Origin: Allocoleopsis franciscana PCC 7113
GTDB taxonomy: Bacteria > Cyanobacteriota > Cyanobacteriia > Cyanobacteriales > Coleofasciculaceae
Reading direction: 5' to 3'
Length of the DNA stretch: 64,000 nt
Assembly (NCBI RefSeq): GCF_000317515.1
Contig: NC_019738.1
Coordinates: 1,339,501 to 1,403,500 of the forward strand
This document shows, in pieces, positions 46,141 to 55,220 of the stretch. Each line of letters begins with the position of its first letter. Within the stretch, counting starts at the first letter, position 1. A program made the translations under genes and the position numbers. A model generated the notes under the pieces. That model searched no databases. It saw nothing but the letters and a program-made list of their open reading frames with translations, and was not told the DNA's origin.

Positions 46141-46746
46141 ATGAGCAGGGAAGACAGAAAAGCCATCCTCCGCGCCGAAACAGGAGCGATCGCTCGTGAA
46201 TTGAAAACCCAAGGCAAAATCCTCGGTGGATTCGTTGCCACTATGTGGGTTTTAGAGATTGCGGATTTGGCTTTAGGTGGGGCACTCAACGTTTACGGGA
46301 TTGCCCCACATAATATTATTGGTCTCCGTGGCATTCTGTTTGCCCCTTTCCTACACGGCGGTTTGGGTCACCTGATTGCCAACACCATCCCCTTTATCGT
46401 TCTGGGTTGGTTTGTGATGTTGCAAGAAACCAAGGACTTTTTTGTGGTTAGCGCCATTACCATGCTGATAAGTGGCTTAGGGACTTGGGTGTTTGGTTCA
46501 CCCAACTCTGTTCACATTGGTGCGAGTGGTCTGATCTTCGGTTACCTGGGTTTTTTGTTAGCGCGGGGCTACTTTGAACGTAACTTCCCCTCAATCTTGC
46601 TCTCCATTACCGTCGGTATCCTCTACGGGAGTACCATCTGGGGCGTGTTGCCAACTCAACCCGGAATATCCTGGGAAGGACACTTATTTGGCTTTATCGG
46701 TGGTGTGATCGCCGCACGCCTCTTGGCACGGAAGAAACTATCATGA
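46141..46746 (+). CDS. rhomboid family intramembrane serine protease
   Basis: A 201-aa polytopic membrane protein with six predicted helices. The rhomboid serine lies in HIGASGLIFGYLGF (GxSG), and the partner histidine in GHLFGFIGGV of the last helix. The earlier FLHGGLGHLIANTIPFI block holds the conserved His/Asn of helix 2. These enzymes cut single-pass membrane proteins within the bilayer. The N-terminal 30 residues are cytoplasmic and charged. The substrate is unknown. The gene is followed after 35 bp by the Trp-rich small protein gene. Confidence 0.93.
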   Translation: MSREDRKAILRAETGAIARELKTQGKILGGFVATMWVLEIADLALGGALNVYGIAPHNIIGLRGILFAPFLHGGLGHLIANTIPFIVLGWFVMLQETKDFFVVSAITMLISGLGTWVFGSPNSVHIGASGLIFGYLGFLLARGYFERNFPSILLSITVGILYGSTIWGVLPTQPGISWEGHLFGFIGGVIAARLLARKKLS

Positions 46747-46781
46747 GAAATGTTAATAAATCTTAAGCCCTGGATTCAGGA

Positions 46782-47057
46782 ATGCCGAAAAAGCAGAAAT
46801 TCCCTTACCTCGTGGGTTCCAAATGGACATCCAGGCAGAAAACCTGGGGCTGGCGACACTTTCAGGTTGTCAACCGCAAGAACCAGGGGGATTTAGTCTT
46901 TGCCGAAATGGTTGCATCCTGCGACCCCAATGTCCGTTTTTGGCTCAATGCCAAACAACTGAAAAACCCCTCTTTATGGCAAGCCGGTTGGCAATCTCTG
47001 GAAGAAATGAAGGAGGAAGAAGAGGAAGAACTGAACGAGATGGAGGTGATTCAATGA
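46782..47057 (+). CDS. TIGR02450 family Trp-rich small protein
   Basis: The 91-aa product matches the TIGR02450 type: FPYLVGSKWTSRQKTWGWRH, FQVVNRK and further Trp residues (FWLNAKQL, SLWQAGWQSLEEM). The C-terminus is a run of glutamates (KEEEEEELNE). The family is conserved in cyanobacteria and some proteobacteria and has no assigned function. Its stop codon overlaps the start of the next gene by 4 nt (ATGA), so the two are translationally coupled. Confidence 0.87.
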   Translation: MPKKQKFPYLVGSKWTSRQKTWGWRHFQVVNRKNQGDLVFAEMVASCDPNVRFWLNAKQLKNPSLWQAGWQSLEEMKEEEEEELNEMEVIQ

Positions 47058-47641
47058 CCGTTTCAGCCTCCAAACCTATTACGCTGGATGAGTTTCTAAA
47101 ACTCCCTGAAACGAAACCAGTTAGGGAATACATTGACGGTGAGATTATTCAGAAGCCGATGCCAAAGGGGAGACACAGTCGCTTGCAAGGCAAACTTTGT
47201 GCTGCTGTTAACCAAGTGACTGAGGATGCTAAGATTGCCTACGCTTTCCCTGAACTGCGGTGTAGCTTTGGTAGTCGATCAATTGTCCCTGATGTAGCGG
47301 TGTTTCACTGGCATCGCATCCCTTTCCATGCAGATGGAGAGGTACCTGATGATTTTAAACTGCCTCCAGACTGGACAATTGAGATTCTTTCACCCGAACA
47401 AAAGCCCAATAAGGTAATTGGTAATATTCTCTACTGTCTACAGCATGGATGCCGATTAGGTTGGTTTGTTGACCCTGATGATCGCAGCATCCTGGTGTTT
47501 CTGCCGGGTCAGCAACCTGAACTGATGCAAGGGAGCGTTAGCGAAGCGCTTCCGAAGGAAGCTCGATTATTAGTACTACAGGAGATTGAACTAGAGCTAA
47601 CCGTAGATCGGATTTTTGGATGGCTCAAGATGGAAGGCTAA
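47054..47641 (+). CDS. Uma2 family (DUF820) putative endonuclease
   Basis: The ATG at 47054 has GGAGGTG at a good distance and overlaps the stop of the Trp-rich gene by 4 nt. The 195-aa protein has ITLDEFLKLPETKPVREYI, GEIIQKPMPKGRHSRLQG, the acidic SIVPDVAVFHWH and PPDWTIEILSPEQKPNKV with its E and K, then GCRLGWFVDPDDR, as in other Uma2 proteins. A short repeat-like stretch (AGCGTTAGCGAAGCGCTTCC) lies in frame near 47535, giving SVSEALPKEA. The third Uma2 gene in the window. Confidence 0.9.
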   Translation: MTVSASKPITLDEFLKLPETKPVREYIDGEIIQKPMPKGRHSRLQGKLCAAVNQVTEDAKIAYAFPELRCSFGSRSIVPDVAVFHWHRIPFHADGEVPDDFKLPPDWTIEILSPEQKPNKVIGNILYCLQHGCRLGWFVDPDDRSILVFLPGQQPELMQGSVSEALPKEARLLVLQEIELELTVDRIFGWLKMEG

Positions 47642-47675
47642 TGGTAGTAGTGTGAGTTACTAAGATGGCTATAAC

Positions 47676-48164
47676 TCAGGATGATTCTTCGGCAAGTTTC
47701 AGAACGGTTGCGCGGGTACCGGGATCGAGGCGAAAGCGAAGTGCATCAAGTTGATCAAGCACTGGTGCAACTGTCTCTATGTATCCAGATTGCTTGGCTT
47801 TGAGAATTATACCAAGAGTTCCTGTGAAAATGATGTTTAGCTGACGGGCGTAACGTCTGGCAAGAGCATCATCAAGTAAAACTAGAGAGTCCGGAATTTC
47901 TAATGCCAATGTGAGTGCTTCCCGTTCACCTGCACCAAGCTCAGGCACTGATAGCGCGGGTATTGATTCTTGTACAGGACGGATGGTAAGCCATGAAAGT
48001 GAGGCTGGATCGGGGAGTGCCACACCTTGAGATTGACCTTGAGCCAACTCATCGGCAACTGCCTGTGGCAGGATGATTTGATTGTACAGTGTGGGGAGTA
48101 GACCAAGTAAATTGGTTTGGTAGAGGTACTGGATTGGTGAAGTGTCGGTAATAACTTCAGGCAT
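47676..48164 (-). CDS. DUF3368 PIN-like toxin
   Basis: A 162-aa protein of the DUF3368 group, which has a PIN-type fold. The first acidic residue lies in VITDTSPIQYLYQ, a Glu in AVADELAQG, GAGEREALTLAL holds another Glu, and LVLLDDALARRYA gives the late Asp pair; TGTLGIILKAKQSGYI is the DUF3368 C-terminal block. It would act as a ribonuclease toxin. The start overlaps the end of the upstream UPF0175 gene by 8 nt, the arrangement of a toxin-antitoxin pair. Confidence 0.88.
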   Translation of the reverse strand: MPEVITDTSPIQYLYQTNLLGLLPTLYNQIILPQAVADELAQGQSQGVALPDPASLSWLTIRPVQESIPALSVPELGAGEREALTLALEIPDSLVLLDDALARRYARQLNIIFTGTLGIILKAKQSGYIETVAPVLDQLDALRFRLDPGTRATVLKLAEESS

Positions 48165-48408
48165 TCGCTAAATCTTCTGCCAGTTCTGTCTCAGTTAAGC
48201 GGAAGGTATCGACGCCGTATTCCGCTAGCTTTGACAAAAATAGAACTCGCGGTATTCCTGCTAGATTAGCGGCTGATCCAGAGGAGAGTCGGCCTAATTC
48301 ATAAAGTTTGACGGCTGCTGCCAAAAGCACTTCCTCGGTTAGTTTTTCGGGAGTGAGGTTGAGAGCTAGCGCCGTTTCTTCTGGCACAGATAATGTGATT
48401 TCGTACAT
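48157..48408 (-). CDS. UPF0175 family antitoxin
   Basis: The 83-aa protein has the UPF0175 pattern: a short strand and the helices LTEEVLLAAAVKLYELGRLS, SGSAANLAGIPRVLFLSKLA (a helix-turn-helix-like part) and a C-terminal acidic helix (LTETELAEDLANA). UPF0175 proteins pair with DUF3368 toxins. It overlaps the downstream toxin by 8 nt, so the pair is coupled. It probably binds its own promoter and neutralises the toxin. Confidence 0.88.
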   Translation of the reverse strand: MYEITLSVPEETALALNLTPEKLTEEVLLAAAVKLYELGRLSSGSAANLAGIPRVLFLSKLAEYGVDTFRLTETELAEDLANA

Positions 48409-48797
48409 TACAAGATTTGACCTCTAGTTTCTCTAGCATATCCCTTGGACGCGATCGCATTCTGCCACGCTATCCAAAAATGCGATTGGTTTATCTCTAA
48501 AACCAAGCAACTCGGTGATTTCTCTAAAGATTTGTAACCAAAACTTGACCCTTGAGCAGAAATCACTCAATCTGCTAAGGTAATCTTGATACACTAAAAA
48601 CCTAAAAATCTTAGCGCCACTCAAAGCTGTTAGCACCAGCTAGGAGCGGCTAACCCCCAAACTGCGTGACCAGTCTGGAAGCTAGAAGAATGGTAACACT
48701 CCTCGATGCCCCCCGACTTCTTATGACAACTTTGGCGGGGTGGCTTGGATTTTCGGTCACGATACCGAATACCTAAAACAGGAGTGAATTTACCTTC
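48409..48797. other. intergenic region, nothing recognised
   Basis: About 390 bp between divergent genes, with the promoters of the toxin-antitoxin pair and the 197-aa protein. No supported gene or clear hairpin. Confidence 0.45.
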
Positions 48798-49391
48798 ATG
48801 TCCCAGAACTTAATTACTTCTGGGGTGATTGATCCACGACAATTACCCCTTGACCAAATACGGCAGCAAGTCGCAACCTTCCTCAACATTCCCCTCAACC
48901 AAATCGATCGCATAGAGTGCTGGCAGCATCAAATCTGGGTCAAATTGGTGGAATCTCGCGCTAAATTCATCAGTTATCGCAGCTTGCCCCTCTGGATGGA
49001 ACAGGGACTTTCTGCCATCCAAAAGTGCACCTCCCGCCCTAGTCTCGAACAACTCGGTGAAATCTTACGCACGGAACGGGATTGGTACGAAGAACACGAA
49101 ATGCCGGAAGCGGTGCAACCTTGGCGAGACGCTTGGGCAAAACGAGCACAACACTTGCGGGAAGAAGACGATCGCCTCCAACCGATTCACGCCCATCAAC
49201 AAGCGGGACTGGAGTGGTATTCCGCTTGGCAGCGAGTATTGCACAGTTGCCGAGATTGTATCGGACTCAAAGGATTAGCCCCAGAACTTCAACGGCAAAG
49301 CAAAGACTTTGCAGACTTACCCGACGTAATGCAAGCGATGCAACACCTGTGGCAACAACGCTGGCAGGAACTCATTGATGCGATCGCGTGA
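48798..49391 (+). CDS. conserved hypothetical protein, 197 aa
   Basis: A soluble helical protein with many Trp and Gln residues (IECWQHQIWVKLVESR, RTERDWYEEHEMPEAV, QQAGLEWYSAWQRVLHSC). The first 60 residues may form a small strand-helix domain. No signal peptide or membrane helix is visible. The last codons include a HIP1-type GCGATCGC. I do not recognise a family, but the composition and frame are those of a real gene. Confidence 0.72.
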   Translation: MSQNLITSGVIDPRQLPLDQIRQQVATFLNIPLNQIDRIECWQHQIWVKLVESRAKFISYRSLPLWMEQGLSAIQKCTSRPSLEQLGEILRTERDWYEEHEMPEAVQPWRDAWAKRAQHLREEDDRLQPIHAHQQAGLEWYSAWQRVLHSCRDCIGLKGLAPELQRQSKDFADLPDVMQAMQHLWQQRWQELIDAIA

Positions 49392-49440
49392 AGCCCATGC
49401 CACTTATGCACTCAGGTGAAAAATCCTGGAGTTGACTGGA

Positions 49441-51042
49441 TTAGCGAGGGACTGTCCACCAAGCAAGGGCATAAGATTGGGAGGATTCATTTACCTGTTT
49501 GCGATACTGAACGCGGATTTTGTAGCGACCTGCCTTAGGAACTGGGCAGAAAATATGCTGTACACTATCCACCTCACTAATGGAAGAACAGACACTTTTG
49601 CTCGTGTCATTCTCATCCACTGGCATGAGATAAAGGTCAAGGTGATTCAATCCGCGATCGCGAAAACTCTCCCCCACATCAAAGGCATTATTGTTATTCT
49701 TGTCTTGCAACTCCACCAAACGATTCCACGCCAGCGTCAGAGACACAAAACTTTTTTCCTTCACGGGTTTATCTAACACATAATCCTTAAAGGATGACGC
49801 CTCTACTTTGGCATAATCCCAACCGATGGGTTGTACGGCTGCCGTTGACCTCCATTGACCTGGACTAAATTGCTGGTAAGCCCGGAAGGCATTCAGTTGT
49901 CCGGTTCCCATCTGGTAATCTAAAGGAATTTTGGGGTCTTTGAAGGCATCAGAGTCTAACCATGTGCGGTTATCTTTGCTTAAAATGGTACGGCTCATTC
50001 CCAAGTGCAAGCCATCGCCGTTATCCTGGATTTTCTCAGCCGAGTTGAGTAACACCGCCTTCATCACTTCGTGACGTCGGGAGTCTATAGTCCAATTTTT
50101 CTGCTTGGAGTGGAGTTGGCGATCGCCAAATTCTTGCAGCAGCGCGACTGTCGCTGTAATATGAGGAGCTGCAAAACTCGTCCCACTCACCTCCGTCTTT
50201 TTCCCGTCCAAATTGTACGCCGCAATCTTGCTACCGGGAGCAATAATACTAATAGAGCGGCGATCGCCAACATTAATCTCGCGTTCAATCAAACGTCTGC
50301 CAATCCCAACGGGTGCAGCACTTAAATTCGGAAAGTCCACTTTCGTGAAAACTCCCTGTCGCTTGGTGGAGTAAGCGGTATTCACCCCATTGTAGTTATC
50401 CGTCGGGATTGGAATACCCCCATCCCCCTGGTTCCCAGCAATTACAAACAGCGTGTTGTGAATGGTGGATAACCAATCAATACATTGAGTCAAAAGCGCA
50501 TTCCCATCCAATAAGGCATCCGGTCTGGTGTCTCGTTCCAACGGTTCGCCAAAACTAAAATTAATTGCCCGCACATCTCCCCCATTTTGCAGGGTGACAT
50601 ATTGAGCGGATAAGCACTCTTCCGGTTGTCCTCCTTTGGCAGGTGAACCCACGGCTGTAGAATAAAGCCTTGCTGCGGGTGCGACTCCCGGTAAACTTTT
50701 GTCCCGACTGACCATTACCCCTGCCACCATTGCCGCATGAGCATCTACATTGGTATTGGATTTAGCTGGCCCGTCGCGATAAAATGCTCGCTCCAGAGGG
50801 GTTGGAGGATTCCAGGAAACGGCTTTGTCAAAACCAAAAACTCCAGGTCTACCAATTTCTACCTGACCAATGGCAATTTTACGACCGATTAAGTTGTAGG
50901 GAGGGTTATGTAGCTTACGTGCTTCGATCCCCGCTTCTCCGATTGAAGATATTGATGAAGCGAGTACTGGGGTAACGATGTAGGCGGCACTTAACCCCCC
51001 GATGATCCATCCTAATTTGTGAATAATCTGCCAGTGAGCCAA
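49441..51042 (-). CDS. S8 family (subtilisin-like) serine peptidase
   Basis: The N-terminus has a membrane or signal segment (LGWIIGGLSAAYIVTPVLAS), so the protein is exported. The subtilase core shows His 102 in VDAHAAMVAGVM, the oxyanion Asn in FVIAGNQGDGG and Ser 289 in SGTSFAAPHITA. At the place of the catalytic Asp (usually DTG or DSG) the sequence reads IAIGQVEIGRPG, with Glu 62. The last 150 residues are a strand-rich domain (HLDLYLMPVDEND, YKIRVQYRKQ) like the beta-sandwich that follows some subtilases. Function in proteolysis outside the cytoplasm is likely. Whether Glu can replace Asp is unproven. Confidence 0.88.
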   Translation of the reverse strand: MAHWQIIHKLGWIIGGLSAAYIVTPVLASSISSIGEAGIEARKLHNPPYNLIGRKIAIGQVEIGRPGVFGFDKAVSWNPPTPLERAFYRDGPAKSNTNVDAHAAMVAGVMVSRDKSLPGVAPAARLYSTAVGSPAKGGQPEECLSAQYVTLQNGGDVRAINFSFGEPLERDTRPDALLDGNALLTQCIDWLSTIHNTLFVIAGNQGDGGIPIPTDNYNGVNTAYSTKRQGVFTKVDFPNLSAAPVGIGRRLIEREINVGDRRSISIIAPGSKIAAYNLDGKKTEVSGTSFAAPHITATVALLQEFGDRQLHSKQKNWTIDSRRHEVMKAVLLNSAEKIQDNGDGLHLGMSRTILSKDNRTWLDSDAFKDPKIPLDYQMGTGQLNAFRAYQQFSPGQWRSTAAVQPIGWDYAKVEASSFKDYVLDKPVKEKSFVSLTLAWNRLVELQDKNNNNAFDVGESFRDRGLNHLDLYLMPVDENDTSKSVCSSISEVDSVQHIFCPVPKAGRYKIRVQYRKQVNESSQSYALAWWTVPR

Positions 51043-51281
51043 GGATGCTGCTCCTTAAAATTAAATGGGTTTGAGTTCTTGATGTTTTAAAGGGTGGGTC
51101 AAAGAAATTTAACTTGTCTGTGTCCCGTGTTTCCTGCCGTTGTAGCTGAGGAATGAGAACGCCCCACGCCAGATTAAATTCTGTGACACGAACGCAAAGG
51201 TTCAGATTAAATTGGGGAAAGGTTAAAGATTTTGTTAAGATCGATAAATAAACCTGAGGACACAGGAGAGTATCACCAGTC

Positions 51282-51989
51282 ATGACCCAAACGCAATCCC
51301 AAAAACCCATTGTTGTTGCCCCTTCTATCCTATCAGCGGATTTTAGCCGACTGGGAGAAGAAATTAGAGCCGTGGATGCCGCTGGTGCTGACTGGATTCA
51401 TGTGGATGTGATGGATGGTCGGTTTGTCCCCAACATCACCATTGGTCCTCTGATTGTAGAAGCAATTCGTCCGGTTACCCAAAAGCCTTTGGATGTCCAC
51501 CTGATGATTGTGGAACCGGAAAAATATGTGGAAGACTTCGCTAAGGCCGGAGCTGATATTATTTCCGTACACTGTGAGCATAATGCCTCTCCCCATCTAC
51601 ACCGCACTCTCTGTCAGATTAAAGAATTAGGTAAGCAAGCCGGTGTAGTGCTAAACCCCTCAACGCCCTTAGACTTGATTGAGTATGTCTTAGAAGTCTG
51701 CGACTTGGTGCTGATTATGAGCGTCAATCCTGGCTTTGGCGGTCAGAGCTTCATTCCTGCGGTACTCCCCAAAATCCGCAAACTGCGTCAAATGTGTGAT
51801 GAGCGTGGACTCGATCCTTGGATTGAAGTCGATGGCGGACTCAAGGGGAACAATACCTGGCAAGTGTTGGAAGCGGGAGCCAATGCAATTGTTGCAGGTT
51901 CAGCCGTTTTTAAGGCCAAAGATTATGCAGAAGCCATTGAGGGAGTTCGCAATAGCAAGCGCCCTGAACCGCAGTTAGCGGCGGTTTAA
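51282..51989 (+). CDS. rpe: ribulose-phosphate 3-epimerase
   Basis: Rpe interconverts ribulose 5-phosphate and xylulose 5-phosphate in the Calvin cycle and pentose phosphate pathway. The TIM-barrel enzyme shows all family motifs: [72 protein letters not shown] and [11 protein letters not shown]. The metal-binding His and Asp residues are present. The 235-aa length is normal. A strong terminator lies about 110 bp downstream. Confidence 0.97.
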   Translation: MTQTQSQKPIVVAPSILSADFSRLGEEIRAVDAAGADWIHVDVMDGRFVPNITIGPLIVEAIRPVTQKPLDVHLMIVEPEKYVEDFAKAGADIISVHCEHNASPHLHRTLCQIKELGKQAGVVLNPSTPLDLIEYVLEVCDLVLIMSVNPGFGGQSFIPAVLPKIRKLRQMCDERGLDPWIEVDGGLKGNNTWQVLEAGANAIVAGSAVFKAKDYAEAIEGVRNSKRPEPQLAAV

Positions 51990-52097
51990 ATCGGTTTAAT
52001 TTGAGAAAACAACTGACGGGAAAATTGGCTTAAGATTTTTCGCTTCATTTCCTGAAAGCTGATCGAAACGAAAAAATTCCCTAACCAGTCAAAGCCT

Positions 52098-52133
52098 GCC
52101 CACCCAACCTTTTGGAGGGTGGGCATTTTTTTT
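52098..52133 (+). terminator. intrinsic terminator after rpe
   Basis: GCCCACCC and GGGTGGGC form a perfect 8-bp stem with an 11-nt loop, followed by A and eight T. It lies between rpe and the convergent methyltransferase gene and may serve both. Confidence 0.93.
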
Positions 52134-52155
52134 AGCCTTCTTTATTCTTCTCTCG

Positions 52156-52761
52156 TTAGACTCTTTGCAAGATGCAAAATAAGGCGCGTGGAAGTTGCGA
52201 CAGAGTACCCTGATAGACGGTTTCTTGAACCGATAGGACGTTGAATTGACCGCCGAAAATGTCCTTAATTTCGTCAGGTGTAAATCGATAAGGCCCCTCT
52301 GGACGTGTTTCTAAGTGGCTAAAGCATTTCAAAAACAGGTAACCCTGAGGCTTAATCAAGTTAGCTACAACTTGAATATAATTGGCTCTTTGCTCCGGGG
52401 AAAACACATGGAAACAGCCGCGATCGAGTACAAAGTCAAATTCTTGGTTTAGAGTACTGTTGAGGATATCATCCTGTTTCCAAACAATATCTAAATTCTT
52501 GTCTTGGGCAACCTGTTGTGCCTTCTGGATAGCTGTGGCAGAAAGATCGGTTGCTGTGACTTGCAAGCCTCGTTGGGCTAATGCCATCGCTTGAGTACCG
52601 GGTCCTGTGCCCAAATCTAAGGCTGTACTATTATGAAGGTTCAGTTGGGTTAACGCTTGATCCAGGTCTGGATCGAGATCAGGATTGAACCAAGGCATAG
52701 ATTCTACATTTTTTTCCTGATACAACTGTTCCCAGTCAGGTAGCTCACGTCGTTGATTCAT
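52156..52761 (-). CDS. class I SAM-dependent methyltransferase, 201 aa
   Basis: The ATG at 52761 has AGAGGA just upstream; a frame start six codons earlier is less likely. The protein has ALDLGTGPGTQAMALAQRG (motif I), VTATDLSATAIQKAQ, VWKQDDIL and FDFVLDRGCFHVFSPEQR, and resembles the thiopurine/tellurite-type small methyltransferases (TehB/TPMT-like). It would act on a small substrate. The RPEGPYRFTPDEIKDIF block near the C-terminus is typical of the same group. Confidence 0.88.
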   Translation of the reverse strand: MNQRRELPDWEQLYQEKNVESMPWFNPDLDPDLDQALTQLNLHNSTALDLGTGPGTQAMALAQRGLQVTATDLSATAIQKAQQVAQDKNLDIVWKQDDILNSTLNQEFDFVLDRGCFHVFSPEQRANYIQVVANLIKPQGYLFLKCFSHLETRPEGPYRFTPDEIKDIFGGQFNVLSVQETVYQGTLSQLPRALFCILQRV

Positions 52762-52849
52762 AGGTTCCTCTAGATTCAATGGTAATCGTTAGAGCTGTCA
52801 GTCATATCACTGTAACTTGGGTGCTCTAAAACGCGCTCGGCTGTGTCGG

Positions 52850-52925
52850 TGCGCTACGCGCGATCGCTTCGCCCCTCCCCTTTGGGCAATCAGCTTTGTC
52901 GGTTGCGCCTGTGACGCTAACCGAC
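52850..52925. repeat. GC-rich palindromic repeat with HIP1 core
   Basis: GCGCTACGCGCGATCGCTTC, then CCTCCCCTTTGGG and a partial inverted pair GTCGGTTGCG / CGCTAACCGAC. It lies in the short gap between the methyltransferase and the GAF/PAS gene and belongs to the class of interspersed cyanobacterial palindromes. Confidence 0.5.
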
Positions 52926-53005
52926 GACTTTTTTGTCTCTACAGGCCATAGCGCTTAAAGTTGAAAGGAGAAAGCATCCAAAACCAAGAACTCAGTCGTC
53001 TTCTT

Positions 53006-54028
53006 ATGACCGAGATAAATGTGAATGATTGCGATCGATCCAAAGAAGAGTTAATTGAAGAATTGGCTTCACTCCAACAAAAAATTGCCGAACTTCAATC
53101 TACAAAAATAGCATTCGATACTCTTCATGAATTACTTCTAACCTCAACTACAACGGCGAAAACGGCGACTGGAACGCTGATGATTCGTACCGTTTTACAA
53201 CAGATTTTAAAAATTGCGATCAGCCTAACTAACGCTGACGAAAGTAGCCTATTTTTACTCGATGCTGAGGGACGAGTGACTGAAAGTATCTTAGCTCGCG
53301 GTGCGGTTATCCGAGATATCAAGCAAAGACTTGTTGGTATCGTTTTGGATAAAGGACTTGCAGGCTGGGTGAGTCGCAATCGGAAAGTCGGACTTGTGAT
53401 GGACACCATGAATGATGAGCGCTGGTTGACGCTCCCCAATGAGCCTTACACCGTTCGTTCTGCACTCAGTATACCGATTTGTCGGGGGAAAGTGCTGATG
53501 GCTGTGATCACTCTCATGCATCCTGAACCGGGACATTTTAGCTCACAAACCGCTCAGTTAATGCAGCTATGTGCGGAGCAAATGGCTCTCATTATGGAAA
53601 ATGCCTTGCTTTATGTTGAGCGTCATGCTTCAGAGGTGCAATCAAGCCAGCCTGTACAGCAGAAAGAATTGGAGTTAAACGCCACCCATGAGCCACTCCC
53701 TCCTGAGGAAACACGAGAGTTGCTCGGCATTTACATCATGTTTAATGATGGAAGATTTATGTACACTAATCCGGGCGTAGCCGCAATTTTTGGATATAGC
53801 TTTATTGAATTTATTACAGTCGAATCTATATTTGAACTCATACTTTCTAATTATCATGATTTAGTGATGAATCAGATCAATCAGTGCTTTAAATCTCAAA
53901 ATAAGTATCTTTATTGTAAATTTAAAGGGCAACGAAAAAACGGCGCTTCAATTGATGTGCAGGCTTATGGAACAAAAACCAAATTAAGCGGAAAACAGGT
54001 GATTGTGGGGCATCTCACTTTGGCTTAA
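53006..54028 (+). CDS. GAF and PAS domain sensor protein
   Basis: After a short coiled coil (KEELIEELASLQQKIAEL) comes a GAF domain of about 160 residues (RTVLQQILKIAISLTNADES, SLFLLDAEGRV, GLAGWVSRNRKVGLV, SALSIPICRGK). A PAS domain follows at the C-terminus (GIYIMFNDGRFMYTNPGVAAIFGY). No kinase, cyclase or DNA-binding output is present, so it may pass its signal by binding another protein. The start is uncertain: this ATG lacks a good ribosome binding site, while an AAAGGAG near 52965 follows a TTG 45 nt upstream in the same frame. Confidence 0.8.
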   Translation: MTEINVNDCDRSKEELIEELASLQQKIAELQSTKIAFDTLHELLLTSTTTAKTATGTLMIRTVLQQILKIAISLTNADESSLFLLDAEGRVTESILARGAVIRDIKQRLVGIVLDKGLAGWVSRNRKVGLVMDTMNDERWLTLPNEPYTVRSALSIPICRGKVLMAVITLMHPEPGHFSSQTAQLMQLCAEQMALIMENALLYVERHASEVQSSQPVQQKELELNATHEPLPPEETRELLGIYIMFNDGRFMYTNPGVAAIFGYSFIEFITVESIFELILSNYHDLVMNQINQCFKSQNKYLYCKFKGQRKNGASIDVQAYGTKTKLSGKQVIVGHLTLA

Positions 54029-54134
54029 ATCTGGATGGCTTCACTTTTACAGAAATCATCTTCTTGTAGGATAGGCATCCTGTCCGCCCTGCTTATGAGT
54101 GGGTTATATCAACTAAAAATTATTATTTATAGAT

Positions 54135-55220
54135 ATGGAAAAACAGAATAACTCTGACTGGACGTATGTTAGTTATGAAAAAATATCGGAAAATTTGAAT
54201 AAATGGAATCTTACAGAATCCGATTATCGAATATTCAAAAAAATAGATTGGGTCGTAACTGAAAAAATTCATGGTGCTAACTTTGGTATAGTCACCGATG
54301 GTTTAGAGGTTCGTTTTGCCAAACGGAAGGAATTTTTACAACCAGAGGAGGATTTTTTTGATTATCAATCCTTGAAACCTCAATTAGTTGAGCAAGCTAA
54401 GGAAATATTTAAGATTTTGCAGGCAGATTGGGATGACTTATTAAAAGTTTTTGTATACGGTGAATTGTTTGGGGGTGAGTATCCCCATCCAGACATTCCT
54501 GCTGTGCCTCATATCCAAGCGGTGCAAACAGGTATTTATTATTCTCCAAAAATAAAATACTGTGCCTTTGATATGGCGGTTGAAATGAAAGGTAATCTGG
54601 TAGCACGAGATTACCTAGATTATGACAAAGCATTAAACCTATTCCAGCAAGTTGGTCTAATGGGCACTAAACCGTTATTCATCGGTAGATATGAGGAAGC
54701 GCTGGCATATAACCCTGAATTCGATTCTACCATCCCGGCTTTATTGGGCTTGCCAAAATTACCCTTTAAAAATCATGCAGAAGGGATTGTCATTAAACCA
54801 CTCAAGTCAATTTATGTAGAGACTCATAAGGGGAAAATTAGACCTATTTTGAAGATAAAGATTCCTGATTTTTCAGAGGATAGCCGATTTCATCAGGCAA
54901 CCAAATGGACTTATCAAAAAGCTACAACTCTTCAAGCTCCAACTCAAGGGTTGAGTATTGAGGAGGAGTTGAGCCAGGAAATGCTGGCACTGGTGACGGA
55001 AAGACGATTAATAAATGTTATTTCTAAAATTGGTAGAGTGTCGCGGAGTGATTGGGATAAGAAACAGGAAGTTGCTCAATTATTGATGCAGGATGTTTTA
55101 GAAACGTTTAACGAAGAGTGGGAAAGCATTTTCAGCGGTTTATCGGGTGAGAACCAGCAAATTTTGATGGAACAGTTACATCAGAAATCGCAGAAATTGG
55201 TTGAGGTTTACTTCAATTAG
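54135..55220 (+). CDS. Rnl2-type RNA ligase
   Basis: The protein has the nucleotidyltransferase motifs of T4 Rnl2/RNA editing ligases: motif I VVTEKIHGANFGI with the AMP-accepting Lys 44, RFAKRKEFL (motif Ia), VYGELFGG (motif III), AFDMAVEM region (IIIa), AEGIVIKPL (motif IV) and LKIKIPDF (motif V). Rnl2 enzymes seal nicks in RNA held in a duplex, through a protein-AMP intermediate. The C-terminal 90 residues form a helical domain as in Rnl2. Length 361 aa. A role in RNA repair is likely, but no RNA kinase or phosphatase gene is beside it. The following three genes are on the same strand after a 307-bp gap. Confidence 0.88.
   Translation: MEKQNNSDWTYVSYEKISENLNKWNLTESDYRIFKKIDWVVTEKIHGANFGIVTDGLEVRFAKRKEFLQPEEDFFDYQSLKPQLVEQAKEIFKILQADWDDLLKVFVYGELFGGEYPHPDIPAVPHIQAVQTGIYYSPKIKYCAFDMAVEMKGNLVARDYLDYDKALNLFQQVGLMGTKPLFIGRYEEALAYNPEFDSTIPALLGLPKLPFKNHAEGIVIKPLKSIYVETHKGKIRPILKIKIPDFSEDSRFHQATKWTYQKATTLQAPTQGLSIEEELSQEMLALVTERRLINVISKIGRVSRSDWDKKQEVAQLLMQDVLETFNEEWESIFSGLSGENQQILMEQLHQKSQKLVEVYFN

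Noticed and set aside
48433-48636. 67-codon minus-strand frame upstream of the UPF0175 gene
   Set aside because: No ribosome binding site, no pattern, and it sits in the promoter region of the toxin-antitoxin pair.
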